NCBI RefSeq assembly: GCF_020595125.1
Contig: NZ_JACNMS010000009.1
Coordinates: forward strand, 1 to 38,325
Origin: Jeotgalibacillus aurantiacus
Lineage (GTDB): Bacteria; Bacillota; Bacilli; Bacillales; Jeotgalibacillaceae
DNA: 38,325 bases
Direction: 5' to 3'
Made by a program: the position numbers and the translations under genes. Below, one piece after another: positions 16,661 through 23,943 of this stretch. The stretch's first letter is position 1; each line of letters starts with the position of its first letter. A model generated the notes under the pieces. The model was not told the origin of the DNA. It worked only from the letters and a program-made list of their open reading frames with translations, and searched no databases.

Positions 16661-17157
16661 TTGTCGAAGAGCAGCTTCGCACAGTGGCTTATTTAGCCGG
16701 TTCCGGTTTTGTCATCGGGCTTTTCCTGACGCTGTATCACCGGTATATCATCCGGTCAAAACGCTTGCCGGTTCACTTTGTCACGGATGTGATCTTCTGG
16801 TGCTGCCAGGCGCTTTTGGTGTTTCTTGTCATGTATTTCCTCAATGGTGTATCTCTCAGACTGTATATGGTTCTTTCGGTTATATTTGGCTTTCTGATCT
16901 ATCGGAAAGCGGTTCAGGGAACGGCGATCCGGCTGCTCGTTTTGATCGAGAAAACGGTTCGTCTCACATGGCGGATTCTCTTTGCACCGGTACGATGGTT
17001 ATGGTTCCTTTTAAAGATGATTTGTCGATTTTTGCTTGCTGTCATCCTCCTTTTACTCACGCCCTTTCAACCTTTTTTCCAATTTTCACGTAAAAAAAGT
17101 ACATTTTTTGCGAAAAAGATAAAATTGTGGCTGAATCTGTTATATAATAGGGAATAA
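16657..17157 (+). CDS. yabQ: Spore cortex biosynthesis protein YabQ
   Basis: Integral membrane protein of the outer forespore membrane, required for spore cortex formation in B. subtilis. The 166-residue sequence has hydrophobic segments at about 10-27, 43-62, 66-82 and 108-130, and a basic C-terminal tail (SRKKSTFFAKKIKLW). Its start overlaps the yabP stop by four bases. It is full length. The AT-rich 3' end of the gene carries the putative divIC promoter. Confidence 0.92.
   Translation: MIVEEQLRTVAYLAGSGFVIGLFLTLYHRYIIRSKRLPVHFVTDVIFWCCQALLVFLVMYFLNGVSLRLYMVLSVIFGFLIYRKAVQGTAIRLLVLIEKTVRLTWRILFAPVRWLWFLLKMICRFLLAVILLLLTPFQPFFQFSRKKSTFFAKKIKLWLNLLYNRE
17138..17148 (+). promoter_or_regulatory. 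Possible divIC promoter (-10 only)
   Basis: TATAAT at 17143-17148 within TGTTATATAAT near the yabQ stop. No -35 of the right spacing is visible. Confidence 0.35.
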
Positions 17158-17207
17158 CAAAGAGTCCAGTCAATGTGGTTCGTAAAAAAGGAGGAAAGCA
17201 GCTGTTT

Positions 17208-17624
17208 ATGGGGAAACCGCGCAGAAATGTCACATCACTCGAAAACCAGTATACTGCTGAACAGGCAAAGATTGAGCATCACAGGCAATCGCACAAAAAG
17301 AGACTGATTCGACGATTATCCGTTTTTGCTGTATTTGCGGTAATCGTAAGCGGATTGCTTATTTCTTCAATGGTCTCGCAGGCTAGCGCGCTCGAAGAAA
17401 AGAATGCTCAAAAAGCTCAGCTCGAGGAAAAAATAGCCGAACTCAAGGTTCAGGAAGAAAACCTTAAAAATGAAATTGTAAAGCTCAATGATGATGAATA
17501 CATAGCGAAGCTCGCGCGTAGAGATTACTTCCTGTCTGACAGCGGAGAGATCATCTTCACGATTCCGGAGGATCAGCCTGCAGGTGAACAGGCAGCCGAA
17601 GCGGATGAAGAGAACGCTGAATAA
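17208..17624 (+). CDS. divIC: Cell division protein DivIC
   Basis: Bitopic septal protein that forms a trimer with FtsL and DivIB (FtsQ) in the divisome. The 138-residue product has a cytoplasmic basic N-terminus, one membrane helix at about 45-63 (SVFAVFAVIVSGLLISSMV), a leucine-zipper-like coiled coil at about 70-105 (EEKNAQKAQLEEKIAELKVQ) and the family signature YIAKLARRDYFLSDSGEIIF. The acidic tail is longer than usual. AGGAGG lies 13 bases before ATG 17208, an unusually long gap; an in-frame GTG at 17175 has no ribosome site. Confidence 0.9.
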   Translation: MGKPRRNVTSLENQYTAEQAKIEHHRQSHKKRLIRRLSVFAVFAVIVSGLLISSMVSQASALEEKNAQKAQLEEKIAELKVQEENLKNEIVKLNDDEYIAKLARRDYFLSDSGEIIFTIPEDQPAGEQAAEADEENAE

Positions 17625-17641
17625 TGGAATAGCATGTTTTC

Positions 17642-17653
17642 TTCACCGGTGAA
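17642..17653. repeat. Perfect 12-bp palindrome
   Basis: TTCACCGGTGAA in the divIC-yabR gap. It could be an operator; no regulator is recognised. Confidence 0.4.
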
Positions 17654-17709
17654 TAACATAGAAAAATACGCCGGCGCTGTTGAATAGCAAAAAATAAAAC
17701 AGCGCGATC

Positions 17710-17738
17710 GAGTGTCACGATGTTGACACTCTTTTTTT
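17710..17738 (+). terminator. divIC terminator overlapping the yabR -35
   Basis: GAGTGTCA (17710-17717) pairs with TGACACTC (17724-17731), followed by seven Ts. Confidence 0.85.
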
Positions 17739-17752
17739 ATGTTGGCTATAAT
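17723..17752 (+). promoter_or_regulatory. Strong sigma-A promoter of yabR
   Basis: TTGACA (17723-17728) and TATAAT (17747-17752) both match consensus exactly, with an 18-bp spacer. The -35 lies in the 3' arm of the divIC terminator stem. Confidence 0.8.
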
Positions 17753-17801
17753 GGTAAGTAAGGTCTATTTTTTATCTATTCTAAGGAGGATCATTTTTTT
17801 T

Positions 17802-18254
17802 ATGTCAATCGAAGTAGGCAGCAAAGTAAAGGGTAAAGTGACAGGGATCACTAATTTTGGGGCGTTCGTTGAATTGCCAGGCGGTTCAACAGGGCTTGTC
17901 CACATCAGTGAGGTTGCGGATAATTACGTCAAGGACATTAACGATCACTTAACAGTAGGTGACGAAGTAGAAGTGAAGGTCTTGAACGTGGAAAGCGATG
18001 GCAAAATCGGCTTATCCATCCGCAAAGCGAAAGATCAGCCACAGCAGTCCCAGCAGCAATACCGTCCACGTCCTAACCGTAACAACGATCGCGGAGATCG
18101 CGGTGGTCGCGGAGGCAATGCAGGTGGACCGCCACGCGGTGAGTCTTTCGAGCAAAAAATGGCTCGTTTCCTAAAAGATAGTGAAGACCGTCTGACTTCT
18201 CTGAAGCGCCACACAGAATCAAAACGCGGTGGTCGCGGAGCGAAAAAAGGTTAA
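17802..18254 (+). CDS. yabR: S1-domain RNA-binding protein YabR
   Basis: General S1-type RNA-binding protein, related to the C-terminal domain of polynucleotide phosphorylase. The 150-residue protein has an S1 domain at about 1-75: VGSKVKGKVTGITNFGAFVE, GLVHISEVADNYVKD and DGKIGLSIRKAK. A low-complexity Gln/Arg/Gly linker (about 80-115, RGG-like) and a short C-terminal helix-forming segment SFEQKMARFLKDSEDRL follow. Upstream in-frame codons to 17739 overlap the promoter and are not coding. AGGAGG at 17784-17789 serves ATG 17802 at a long spacing of 12. The exact role is unproven. Confidence 0.9.
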   Translation: MSIEVGSKVKGKVTGITNFGAFVELPGGSTGLVHISEVADNYVKDINDHLTVGDEVEVKVLNVESDGKIGLSIRKAKDQPQQSQQQYRPRPNRNNDRGDRGGRGGNAGGPPRGESFEQKMARFLKDSEDRLTSLKRHTESKRGGRGAKKG

Positions 18255-18309
18255 TAGCTGCCGAAAACAGATTTTACAGGCATTCAACATATTGATCTGA
18301 GATAAATGG

Positions 18310-18337
18310 AAGACTGCTGATATTAGCAGTCTTTTTT
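18310..18337 (+). terminator. yabR terminator
   Basis: AAGACTGCT (18310-18318) pairs perfectly with AGCAGTCTT (18325-18333), then a T run to 18337. Confidence 0.9.
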
Positions 18338-18428
18338 CTTTTGTCCAGCTTGAAAAGGTTTCAGGTAAAGGAATTCTCCTGCTTCCTGTCGTAATACAAG
18401 AGGAGGAATCATAAGGAGGATCGTATTC

Positions 18429-18890
18429 ATGAACAAAAAAGAATGGTTTGTGCACAATGAAACGTACCTGCACTGGCTGAATCAGCTGAATGTAATGGAC
18501 AAGGACGCATTTTTCTCTCCGCTTGCTGAAGGCAAATGGTCTGTTGCGGCGATCGTATCCCACCTGGGTGCCTGGGACCGTTACAGCCTAGAAGAAAGAA
18601 TTCCTTTTGCAAAAGAAGGCGCAGCGCTATCACGATATCCGGATTTTCAAAGCTTTAACCAAAAAGCCTGGAACACTGCGCATAGCGGAATCAGTCAGAA
18701 GGAGGTCATTGAGGAAGCAGTGACGCAGCGCGAGGCGTTAATCAAGAAGGCCAAAACCTTCAGTGAAGAGCAGTGGCGTACCCGTTTTACTATTGGAAAA
18801 TACGAGATGACGTTAGAGGAATACATCACAGGATTCGCAGAGCATGATGAACATCATATGAAACAGCTCGCTGAAAAAAGCAGCCGTTGA
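18429..18890 (+). CDS. DinB-like (YfiT/BstA-type) four-helix protein
   Basis: Predicted cytosolic four-helix-bundle protein of the DinB superfamily, many of which bind a metal through three histidines and act as thiol-dependent transferases or have unknown function. In the 153 residues, SHLGAWDRY near 45 and HDEHHMKQL near 138-142 supply the expected histidines. The N-terminal HNETYLHWLNQLNVMD and the phrase PLAEGKWSVAAIVSHL are typical of the group. ATG 18429 is nine bases after AGGAGG. It is not part of the B. subtilis yabR-spoIIE interval as I recall it, so it looks like an accessory insertion. The function cannot be assigned. Confidence 0.8.
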   Translation: MNKKEWFVHNETYLHWLNQLNVMDKDAFFSPLAEGKWSVAAIVSHLGAWDRYSLEERIPFAKEGAALSRYPDFQSFNQKAWNTAHSGISQKEVIEEAVTQREALIKKAKTFSEEQWRTRFTIGKYEMTLEEYITGFAEHDEHHMKQLAEKSSR

Positions 18891-18935
18891 TTAAAATCGG
18901 TATGGTAGAATGAGGGAAAGAAAGGGTGAGGCACA

Positions 18936-19163
18936 TTGACAGGTCTGGTTACAATCATTATGATTTTCTCAATTCCGCTTGCAGGCATTATCACCAATCA
19001 CTTTCAAAACCTTGCGAAGCTGAAAAACGCATCGATAGACAAGCAGCTCGAGCTTGAGAAGCTGAAACATGAGAATTTTCTCCTCGAAACAGAAAAGCTT
19101 CGCCTTGAACTCGACAAAAGGCACCTGCTGGATTCACCTTCCGATCAAAAACGGCTCAGCTGA
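18936..19163 (+). CDS. Small membrane-anchored coiled-coil protein, function unknown
   Basis: 75-residue product not recognised as a named family. Residues 2-20 (TGLVTIIMIFSIPLAGIIT) form one membrane segment. Residues 30-63 are a charged heptad-like helix rich in Leu, Glu and Lys (KQLELEKLKHENFLLETEKL), followed by a short polar tail. The topology is PspB-like (one helix then a cytoplasmic coiled coil), but that is only a shape resemblance. The start is TTG at 18936, five bases after GGGTGAGG. A terminator follows at once. It follows the DinB-like gene by 45 bp and may share its transcript. Confidence 0.65.
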   Translation: MTGLVTIIMIFSIPLAGIITNHFQNLAKLKNASIDKQLELEKLKHENFLLETEKLRLELDKRHLLDSPSDQKRLS

Positions 19164-19177
19164 CACATAAGCGCGCG

Positions 19178-19200
19178 GCACCAAAGCCGGGTGCTTTTTT
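19178..19200 (+). terminator. Terminator after the small membrane-protein gene
   Basis: GCACC (19178-19182) pairs with GGTGC (19190-19194), then six Ts. A second GGTGC just after (19201-19205) allows an alternative hairpin. Confidence 0.7.
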
Positions 19201-19204
19201 GGTG

Positions 19205-19400
19205 CGGAAAAACAGATGCTTTCAGGGGGGAGTGTCCAAACAGAGCCACTTTTCTCTTCGCCAAAGTGATCCTGAAACTCAAAACCCTTTATTTGACGCG
19301 ATACTTTCCCGCCTGACCAACCTTTCTATTTCGCGTCATACCTTATGTAATTAAACAGAAGAACAACGACTGGCTCTTAAAAAACAAATATAATCAACCG
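19205..19400. other. Non-coding stretch with weak inverted repeats
   Basis: No gene is visible. AGAGCCA near 19242 and TGGCTCT near 19371 are inverted copies about 130 bp apart, and GACGCGA/TCGCGTC forms an inner pair. This could be a decayed small element, but the arms are only seven bases. Confidence 0.3.
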
Positions 19401-19401
19401 A

Positions 19402-19512
19402 GGGCTTGGGGCATCCGAAGACTCCTGTGGCGGAAAGGGACAGGTGAAACCGATGTGCGAAGCACAGCGGGTTCACCGCCCGGCCACGGAAAGCGTAGGA
19501 TGCCCCAAGCCC
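19402..19512. repeat. Bacillaceae hairpin repeat with GACTCCTGTGG core
   Basis: A 15-bp perfect inverted repeat, GGGCTTGGGGCATCC (19402-19416) with 19498-19512, encloses a core with GAAGACTCCTGTGG, GACAGGTGAAACC, GTGCGAAGCAC, GGGTTCACCGCCCG and CCACGGAAAGCG. The order of these core phrases matches an abundant Bacillaceae intergenic repeat I recognise, though I cannot name it. The inner GGTGAA/TTCACC and CTGTGG/CCACGG also pair. No coding potential. Confidence 0.75.
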
Positions 19513-19550
19513 GTCCTCTTTTAACAAAATAATCATAAGTTAATATTAAG

Positions 19551-19597
19551 GGACCACACCCCATGCTTCGCTGCCAGTGAAGCATGGGGTGCGGTCC
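19551..19597. repeat. 19-bp-arm stem-loop
   Basis: GGACCACACCCCATGCTTC (19551-19569) and GAAGCATGGGGTGCGGTCC (19579-19597) pair with one mismatch around a nine-base loop. There is no T run on either side, so it is not an ordinary terminator. The AT palindrome TTAATATTAA (19540-19549) adjoins it. Confidence 0.75.
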
Positions 19598-19606
19598 GAT
19601 TGATAC

Positions 19607-19640
19607 AAAAAAACACGATCCTCAACAGAGAATCGTGTTT
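19607..19640 (-). terminator. Terminator of the tRNA-Met/tRNA-Glu operon
   Basis: On the minus strand a 13-bp stem (one T-G wobble) formed by 19628-19640 and 19611-19623, tetraloop between them, is followed by a T run. Confidence 0.85.
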
Positions 19641-19646
19641 CCATTA

Positions 19647-19718
19647 TGACCCGTACGGGATTCGAACCCGTGTTACCGCCGTGAAAGGGCGGTGTCTTAA
19701 CCACTTGACCAACGGGCC
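19647..19718 (-). tRNA. tRNA-Glu (UUC)
   Basis: The minus strand folds as a 72-nt cloverleaf: acceptor GGCCCGT/ACGGGTC, anticodon arm CCGCC-CTTTCAC-GGCGG with anticodon TTC, and T arm CGGGTTCGAATCCCG. The 3' CCA is not encoded (the sequence continues ATAATGG). It lies five bases downstream of tRNA-Met in the same transcript. Confidence 0.95.
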
Positions 19719-19723
19719 TCTTA

Positions 19724-19800
19724 TGGTGGCGGCAGAGGGGATCGAACCCCCGACCTCACGGGTATGAACCGTACGCTCTAGCCAGCTGAGCTACGCCGCC
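19724..19800 (-). tRNA. tRNA-Met (CAU), elongator type
   Basis: 77-nt minus-strand cloverleaf: acceptor GGCGGC/GCCGCC, D arm GCTCAGCTGGCTAGAGC, anticodon loop with CAT, T arm GGGGGTTCGATCCCC, and encoded CCA. It lacks the unpaired first base of an initiator, which indicates elongator Met. Confidence 0.93.
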
Positions 19801-19843
19801 GTATGTTAGAAAATGCTGTGCGTTCAAATGAGGCACAAGATAT

Positions 19844-19872
19844 ATAATACATAGCCTCTAAAGAAGTGTCAA
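19844..19872 (-). promoter_or_regulatory. Promoter of the tRNA operon
   Basis: On the minus strand TTGACA (19867-19872), 17-bp spacer, TATTAT (19844-19849). It is divergent from the spoIIE promoter. Confidence 0.85.
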
Positions 19873-19888
19873 TGATTTTTTTGAACTT

Positions 19889-19945
19889 TGTCGGATTGTT
19901 TCAGGTGCCGTCTGATACACACATGAACGTAAAGAATCCGTCGAA
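19889..19945 (+). promoter_or_regulatory. Candidate Spo0A boxes upstream of spoIIE
   Basis: TGTCGGA (19889-19895) and CGTCGAA (19939-19945) are each one base from the Spo0A box TGTCGAA and lie upstream of the long-spacer promoter. Confidence 0.45.
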
Positions 19946-19971
19946 CACTTTTTAGGTTCTCCTCTGTCATT

Positions 19972-20005
19972 ATGACAAACTCTCCATGTATGTTCCTTCT
20001 ATAAT
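19972..20005 (+). promoter_or_regulatory. Putative Spo0A-dependent spoIIE promoter with long spacer
   Basis: ATGACA (19972-19977) and TATAAT (20000-20005) are separated by 22 bp. B. subtilis spoIIE has near-consensus hexamers 21 bp apart and needs Spo0A~P. Confidence 0.6.
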
Positions 20006-20040
20006 AATCCGCAAAGATCATGTGAGGAGTGGACAAATTA

Positions 20041-22467
20041 ATGACCAATGTACATGAAGCAAATTTCGAACTGACCACCGCCCTGTCACTCGCCCGTTCC
20101 CGTAAGCAAGCAAAATGGCAGCCTGAGCTTGCAATCCGCAAACTAGCTGTCTGGTTTTATGAGAAAGGAGCCGTCCATATTCTCATCAGTCTGATGCTTG
20201 GACGGGCCGTGGTGATGTCACAGTTCACTCCTTTTGCGCTTCCTTTTTTCGCAGTGGTGCTGCTTTTTCAGAAAAGCCGGACGGCTGCCGTGTTTCTTGG
20301 TCTGATTTTAGGTGCTTCTACATTAAGTCCGCAAATGGGTTTGTATACGGCGGGCGCACTCGTATTGTTCAGGATGACAGCTGCTGTTTTGAAAAACAGG
20401 CTTCGTCAGCGTTTTGTGCTGGCAGGGGCAGCGGCTGGGGTGTTGGCCGTTGCAAAGTCCATTTATCTCCTCACGAGCGGTCCGCTCACCTGGGTGGATG
20501 GGGTGATGATTTCCCTTGAGGCTTTAGCTGCGGGGGTGCTTGCACTCATCTTTATGCAGAGCTTTACCATTATAAAAAAGGGGAGGAAGGCGGCCTATAC
20601 ACATGAGGAGCTTGTGGCGCTGGCTGTATTCGCCGCCTCGATCGCTGTTGGTTTAACCGGCTGGATGGTAGGGGAGTTTGCCGTAAGCCATATGATGACC
20701 CGTTATTTAGTGGTCGTTGCAGCACTGGCTGCTGGTGCGCTCGTTGGCTCAACCGCAGGTGTGGTGACGGGACTGATCTTCTGTTTGTCTTCGTTTGCCC
20801 ATATGCCTGAAGTGGCGCTGCTGGCTGTGGCCGGTTTACTTGGAGGACTCCTGAAATCAGGTAGAGCGATGGGGGTGTCGCTCGGGCTGATGCTTGCCAC
20901 CCTTTTAACCGGGTTAATGATTGGGGACACACTGCGTCTTGAGGCGTCGTTGTATGAGTCTGCCGTTACGGCTCTATTGCTATTTGTCACGCCTAAAAAG
21001 TGGATCACGGCGATCGCCCGGCACGTTCCGGGATCCGATGAATACATAGAAGAACAGCAGCGGTATGCCCTGAATGTCCGTGATGCGACCGCTGAAAAGG
21101 TGGAACGGTTTTCGGATATGTTTGCCGAGCTGTCAAAAAGCTTTTCGTGCAAAGAGACGCTGCCTGAGGATCCGCAGACGGAAGCAGATTATATGATCAG
21201 TAAAGTGACCGCCCGGACGTGCCAGCAGTGTTTCAAAAAAGAATTCTGCTGGGCGTCCCAGTTTGACCGGACGTATGAATGGATGACTGATCTCGTCTAC
21301 AGGGACAATGACAATAAAGGCTGGGAGTCACTTTGTGTAAAATCTGAACAGGTGAAAAAGGAATTTGAGGATGAACAGATGAATCTACATTTACAGGATC
21401 AGATGAAAGAACAGCTGAAAGAGGGCAGTCAGTTTGTGGCCAGACAGCTGTCCGGGCTGTCGGATGTGATGAAGGACTTTGCTTCTGAGCTTCAGCGTGA
21501 AATACAAAAGCATGATGGACAGGAGGAATCCATTAAGAAGGAGCTGCAGGGCTATGGCATTCAGGCGGAGCATGTGGAGATTCACTGTCTGGAATACGGG
21601 AAGGTGGACCTGGATATTATGCTGCCGTTTAAAGAGGAGCACGGGGAATGTGAAAAGCTGATTGCGCCGATGCTTTCTTCTATTTTAAAAGAAACCATTA
21701 TCGTTTATAAGAAAACGGATCTGCCTTCACCGTACGAAGGAACCGTTGCAACGTACCGTTCTGCAAAGGCATTTCACGTCAATGTAGGCGTCGCGCATGC
21801 TGCTTTCAGGGGAGGACTGGTGTCAGGAGACAGTTACACGGCCGTTCCGTTAAATGAAGGGAAGTATGCCGTTGCGATCAGTGACGGGATGGGTAATGGT
21901 GAGAAGGCGAAAAGGGAAAGCGAAGAGACAATCGGGCTTTTGCAGCAAATGCTGAAGGCAGGTATTGACGAGGAGCTGGCGATTAAATCAGTCAATTCAA
22001 TCTTGACTGTGAAGCGGACGAATGATGCTTATTCCACGGTGGATCTCGTCATGATTGATCTGCAAAACGCAAAAGCCAAGTTTTTAAAGGTTGGTTCTGT
22101 TCCGAGTTATATTAAGCGTGGGAAACAAATAAAGATGATTGAAGCGGGCAATTTGCCGCTCGGCTTTTTCAGGGAGATGGAAATGGATGTACTGGAGGAT
22201 CAGTTGAAGGCAGGCGATTTATTATTTATGGTCAGTGATGGCGTCATGGACGGTTTACGGACGATCGAAAATCCAGAAAGGTGGCTGCGCCGTCAAATAT
22301 CAGAACTGACGGTGGATGATCCGCAGACGGCAGCGGATCTCATCATGGAGGCGGCAGTCCGGTCATCAGGCGGCTCGATTGAAGATGATATGACGGTGGC
22401 GGCCATTAAGATTGATCATCAGGTACCGAAATGGGCTGCCATTCCGCTCAAGCGAAACGCCGGATAG
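20041..22467 (+). CDS. spoIIE: Stage II sporulation protein E, PP2C phosphatase
   Basis: Polar-septum membrane phosphatase that dephosphorylates SpoIIAA and so frees sigma-F in the forespore; it also interacts with FtsZ. The 808-residue protein has about ten membrane segments between residues 45 and 325, a central FtsZ-interacting region (about 330-570, with CQQCFKKEFCW) and a PP2C domain from about 590. Metal-binding motifs AISDGMGNGEKA, LLFMVSDGVMDG and EDDMTVAAIKI are intact. GTG at 20029 is in frame, but the ATG at 20041 fits the GAGGAG site better. The B. subtilis neighbours yabS and yabT are absent; tilS follows 73 bp later. Confidence 0.96.
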   Translation: MTNVHEANFELTTALSLARSRKQAKWQPELAIRKLAVWFYEKGAVHILISLMLGRAVVMSQFTPFALPFFAVVLLFQKSRTAAVFLGLILGASTLSPQMGLYTAGALVLFRMTAAVLKNRLRQRFVLAGAAAGVLAVAKSIYLLTSGPLTWVDGVMISLEALAAGVLALIFMQSFTIIKKGRKAAYTHEELVALAVFAASIAVGLTGWMVGEFAVSHMMTRYLVVVAALAAGALVGSTAGVVTGLIFCLSSFAHMPEVALLAVAGLLGGLLKSGRAMGVSLGLMLATLLTGLMIGDTLRLEASLYESAVTALLLFVTPKKWITAIARHVPGSDEYIEEQQRYALNVRDATAEKVERFSDMFAELSKSFSCKETLPEDPQTEADYMISKVTARTCQQCFKKEFCWASQFDRTYEWMTDLVYRDNDNKGWESLCVKSEQVKKEFEDEQMNLHLQDQMKEQLKEGSQFVARQLSGLSDVMKDFASELQREIQKHDGQEESIKKELQGYGIQAEHVEIHCLEYGKVDLDIMLPFKEEHGECEKLIAPMLSSILKETIIVYKKTDLPSPYEGTVATYRSAKAFHVNVGVAHAAFRGGLVSGDSYTAVPLNEGKYAVAISDGMGNGEKAKRESEETIGLLQQMLKAGIDEELAIKSVNSILTVKRTNDAYSTVDLVMIDLQNAKAKFLKVGSVPSYIKRGKQIKMIEAGNLPLGFFREMEMDVLEDQLKAGDLLFMVSDGVMDGLRTIENPERWLRRQISELTVDDPQTAADLIMEAAVRSSGGSIEDDMTVAAIKIDHQVPKWAAIPLKRNAG

Positions 22468-22540
22468 AGGTATGATTCTACATGTCTGATCACATCCTGT
22501 ATACTGATAAGTAACTGTAAAGGATGGGAAGGATCAAGAC

Positions 22541-23920
22541 ATGAGCGATTTTACCGCGAAAATTAATCGTTATTGCCGGGATCAGCATTTCCCGATAGAA
22601 CACGAGCGGCTGCTGATTGCCGTATCGGGTGGACCGGATTCACTTGCGCTGCTGCATTTTTTTCAGCACAGCCCATGGCCGGAAAAAGTGGAGGTTGCCC
22701 ATGTGCATCACGGCCTGCGGGACAGTGCGGATGAAGACCTGGCATTTGTTCAAGCCTATTGCCACGCGCACCAGATTCCCTTTCATTCCCTGAGAGCCGA
22801 TGTCAAAAAGCACATGGCAGAGACAGGGGGAGGGACACAGGCGGCAGCCCGGCATGTGCGTTATGCATTTTTTAAAGACATCATGAAAAAAAGAAATCTG
22901 ACTGTACTCTTACTTGGTCATCATGCAGATGATCAGATTGAAACGGTGCTGTTCCGACTGACCAGGGGGACAACATTAAAGGGCGTGGCAGGCATACCGC
23001 CAAGCCGTCCGTTTGGCTCGGGTGTGATGATCCGCCCGTTTCTTGCTGTCACTAAATCAGAGATCGAACAATATTGTGAACAACATCACCTGACGCCAAA
23101 AATCGATCCGACCAACGCGACGGATTCATATGCGAGAAACCGGATCCGGAACCATCTTCTGCCTTTGTTAAAAAAAGAAAATCCATCTGTCCATGATGCT
23201 TTTCGACGCTTTACTGAAGAGGTTTCTGAGGATGAGGCGTTTCTTTTGAAGCAGGCAACAGAGGCGTTTGATCAAGTTGTCACCAGGCAAAATGAAGAGG
23301 TGCTGGTGCTTCATTTAACTGCTTTTACCGATTTGGCTCCTCCTTTACAAAGAAGGGTGATTCATCTAATATTAAATTATCTGTATGCAAAAGTACCTAC
23401 AGCCTTATCTTCTGCGCATGTTCGCGCGGTTCTTCAGCTGATTGAACAGCCTCATCCATCCGGTCAGATTCATCTTCCGGAAAAGCTCACAGTCACGCGG
23501 TCTTATGCTGACGTGACGTTTCAGTTTTCTTCACATAGGGAACTGGAAGAGGGTGGATACGAGATGGTGATCAGGCCTGGAGAACGGGTGGAGCTTCCGG
23601 ACGGCACAATTGAATGCCTGGAAGGAGCGGTTCATCCTGCCATTTCGGTTCGTGATGTTTATCACATAGATGAACCGGTACACTGGCCGCTGACGGTTCG
23701 GACCCGGAAAACGGGAGACAGAATTCAGCTGCCGGACGGGAATGGATCGAAGAAGATAACGCGTGTATTTATTGACTGTAAAGTACCGCTTCCCCTTCGT
23801 GATGTGTGGCCGATCGTCACAGATTCTCAGGGAACCATACTTTGGGTCCCGGCCCTTCGCAAGCGTACTCTGTCGAAAGAGAACGGTGAGCCGGCTGCAT
23901 ATACGTTAATCTATTATTAG
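22541..23920 (+). CDS. tilS: tRNA(Ile)-lysidine synthase
   Basis: Adds lysine to C34 of tRNA-Ile(CAU), which converts its codon reading from AUG to AUA. The 459-residue protein has the PP-loop ATPase motif [14 protein letters not shown] near residue 27, [14 protein letters not shown] near 54, [19 protein letters not shown] near 127 and the DPTNAT...[10 protein letters not shown] stretch near 188. A middle substrate-binding domain and a C-terminal TilS domain ([20 protein letters not shown] near 388) follow. ATG 22541 has AAGGAT upstream. hprT follows after 23 bp, the conserved tilS-hprT-ftsH order. Confidence 0.95.
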   Translation: MSDFTAKINRYCRDQHFPIEHERLLIAVSGGPDSLALLHFFQHSPWPEKVEVAHVHHGLRDSADEDLAFVQAYCHAHQIPFHSLRADVKKHMAETGGGTQAAARHVRYAFFKDIMKKRNLTVLLLGHHADDQIETVLFRLTRGTTLKGVAGIPPSRPFGSGVMIRPFLAVTKSEIEQYCEQHHLTPKIDPTNATDSYARNRIRNHLLPLLKKENPSVHDAFRRFTEEVSEDEAFLLKQATEAFDQVVTRQNEEVLVLHLTAFTDLAPPLQRRVIHLILNYLYAKVPTALSSAHVRAVLQLIEQPHPSGQIHLPEKLTVTRSYADVTFQFSSHRELEEGGYEMVIRPGERVELPDGTIECLEGAVHPAISVRDVYHIDEPVHWPLTVRTRKTGDRIQLPDGNGSKKITRVFIDCKVPLPLRDVWPIVTDSQGTILWVPALRKRTLSKENGEPAAYTLIYY

Positions 23921-23943
23921 GATCTTTTAGGAGGACATTGGTC

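Noticed and set aside
17739-17801. N-terminal extension of YabR
   Set aside because: These 21 codons cover the -10 element and the ribosome site. Homology starts at 17802.
18337-18352. TTTTGTCCAGCTTG resembling the module junction of the A/B/C repeats
   Set aside because: Only about ten bases match and no module follows, so it is probably chance or an undetectable relic.
19351-19585. Minus-strand frames of about 60 codons near the tRNAs
   Set aside because: They fall in the GACTCCTGTGG repeat and adjacent hairpin, without start signals.
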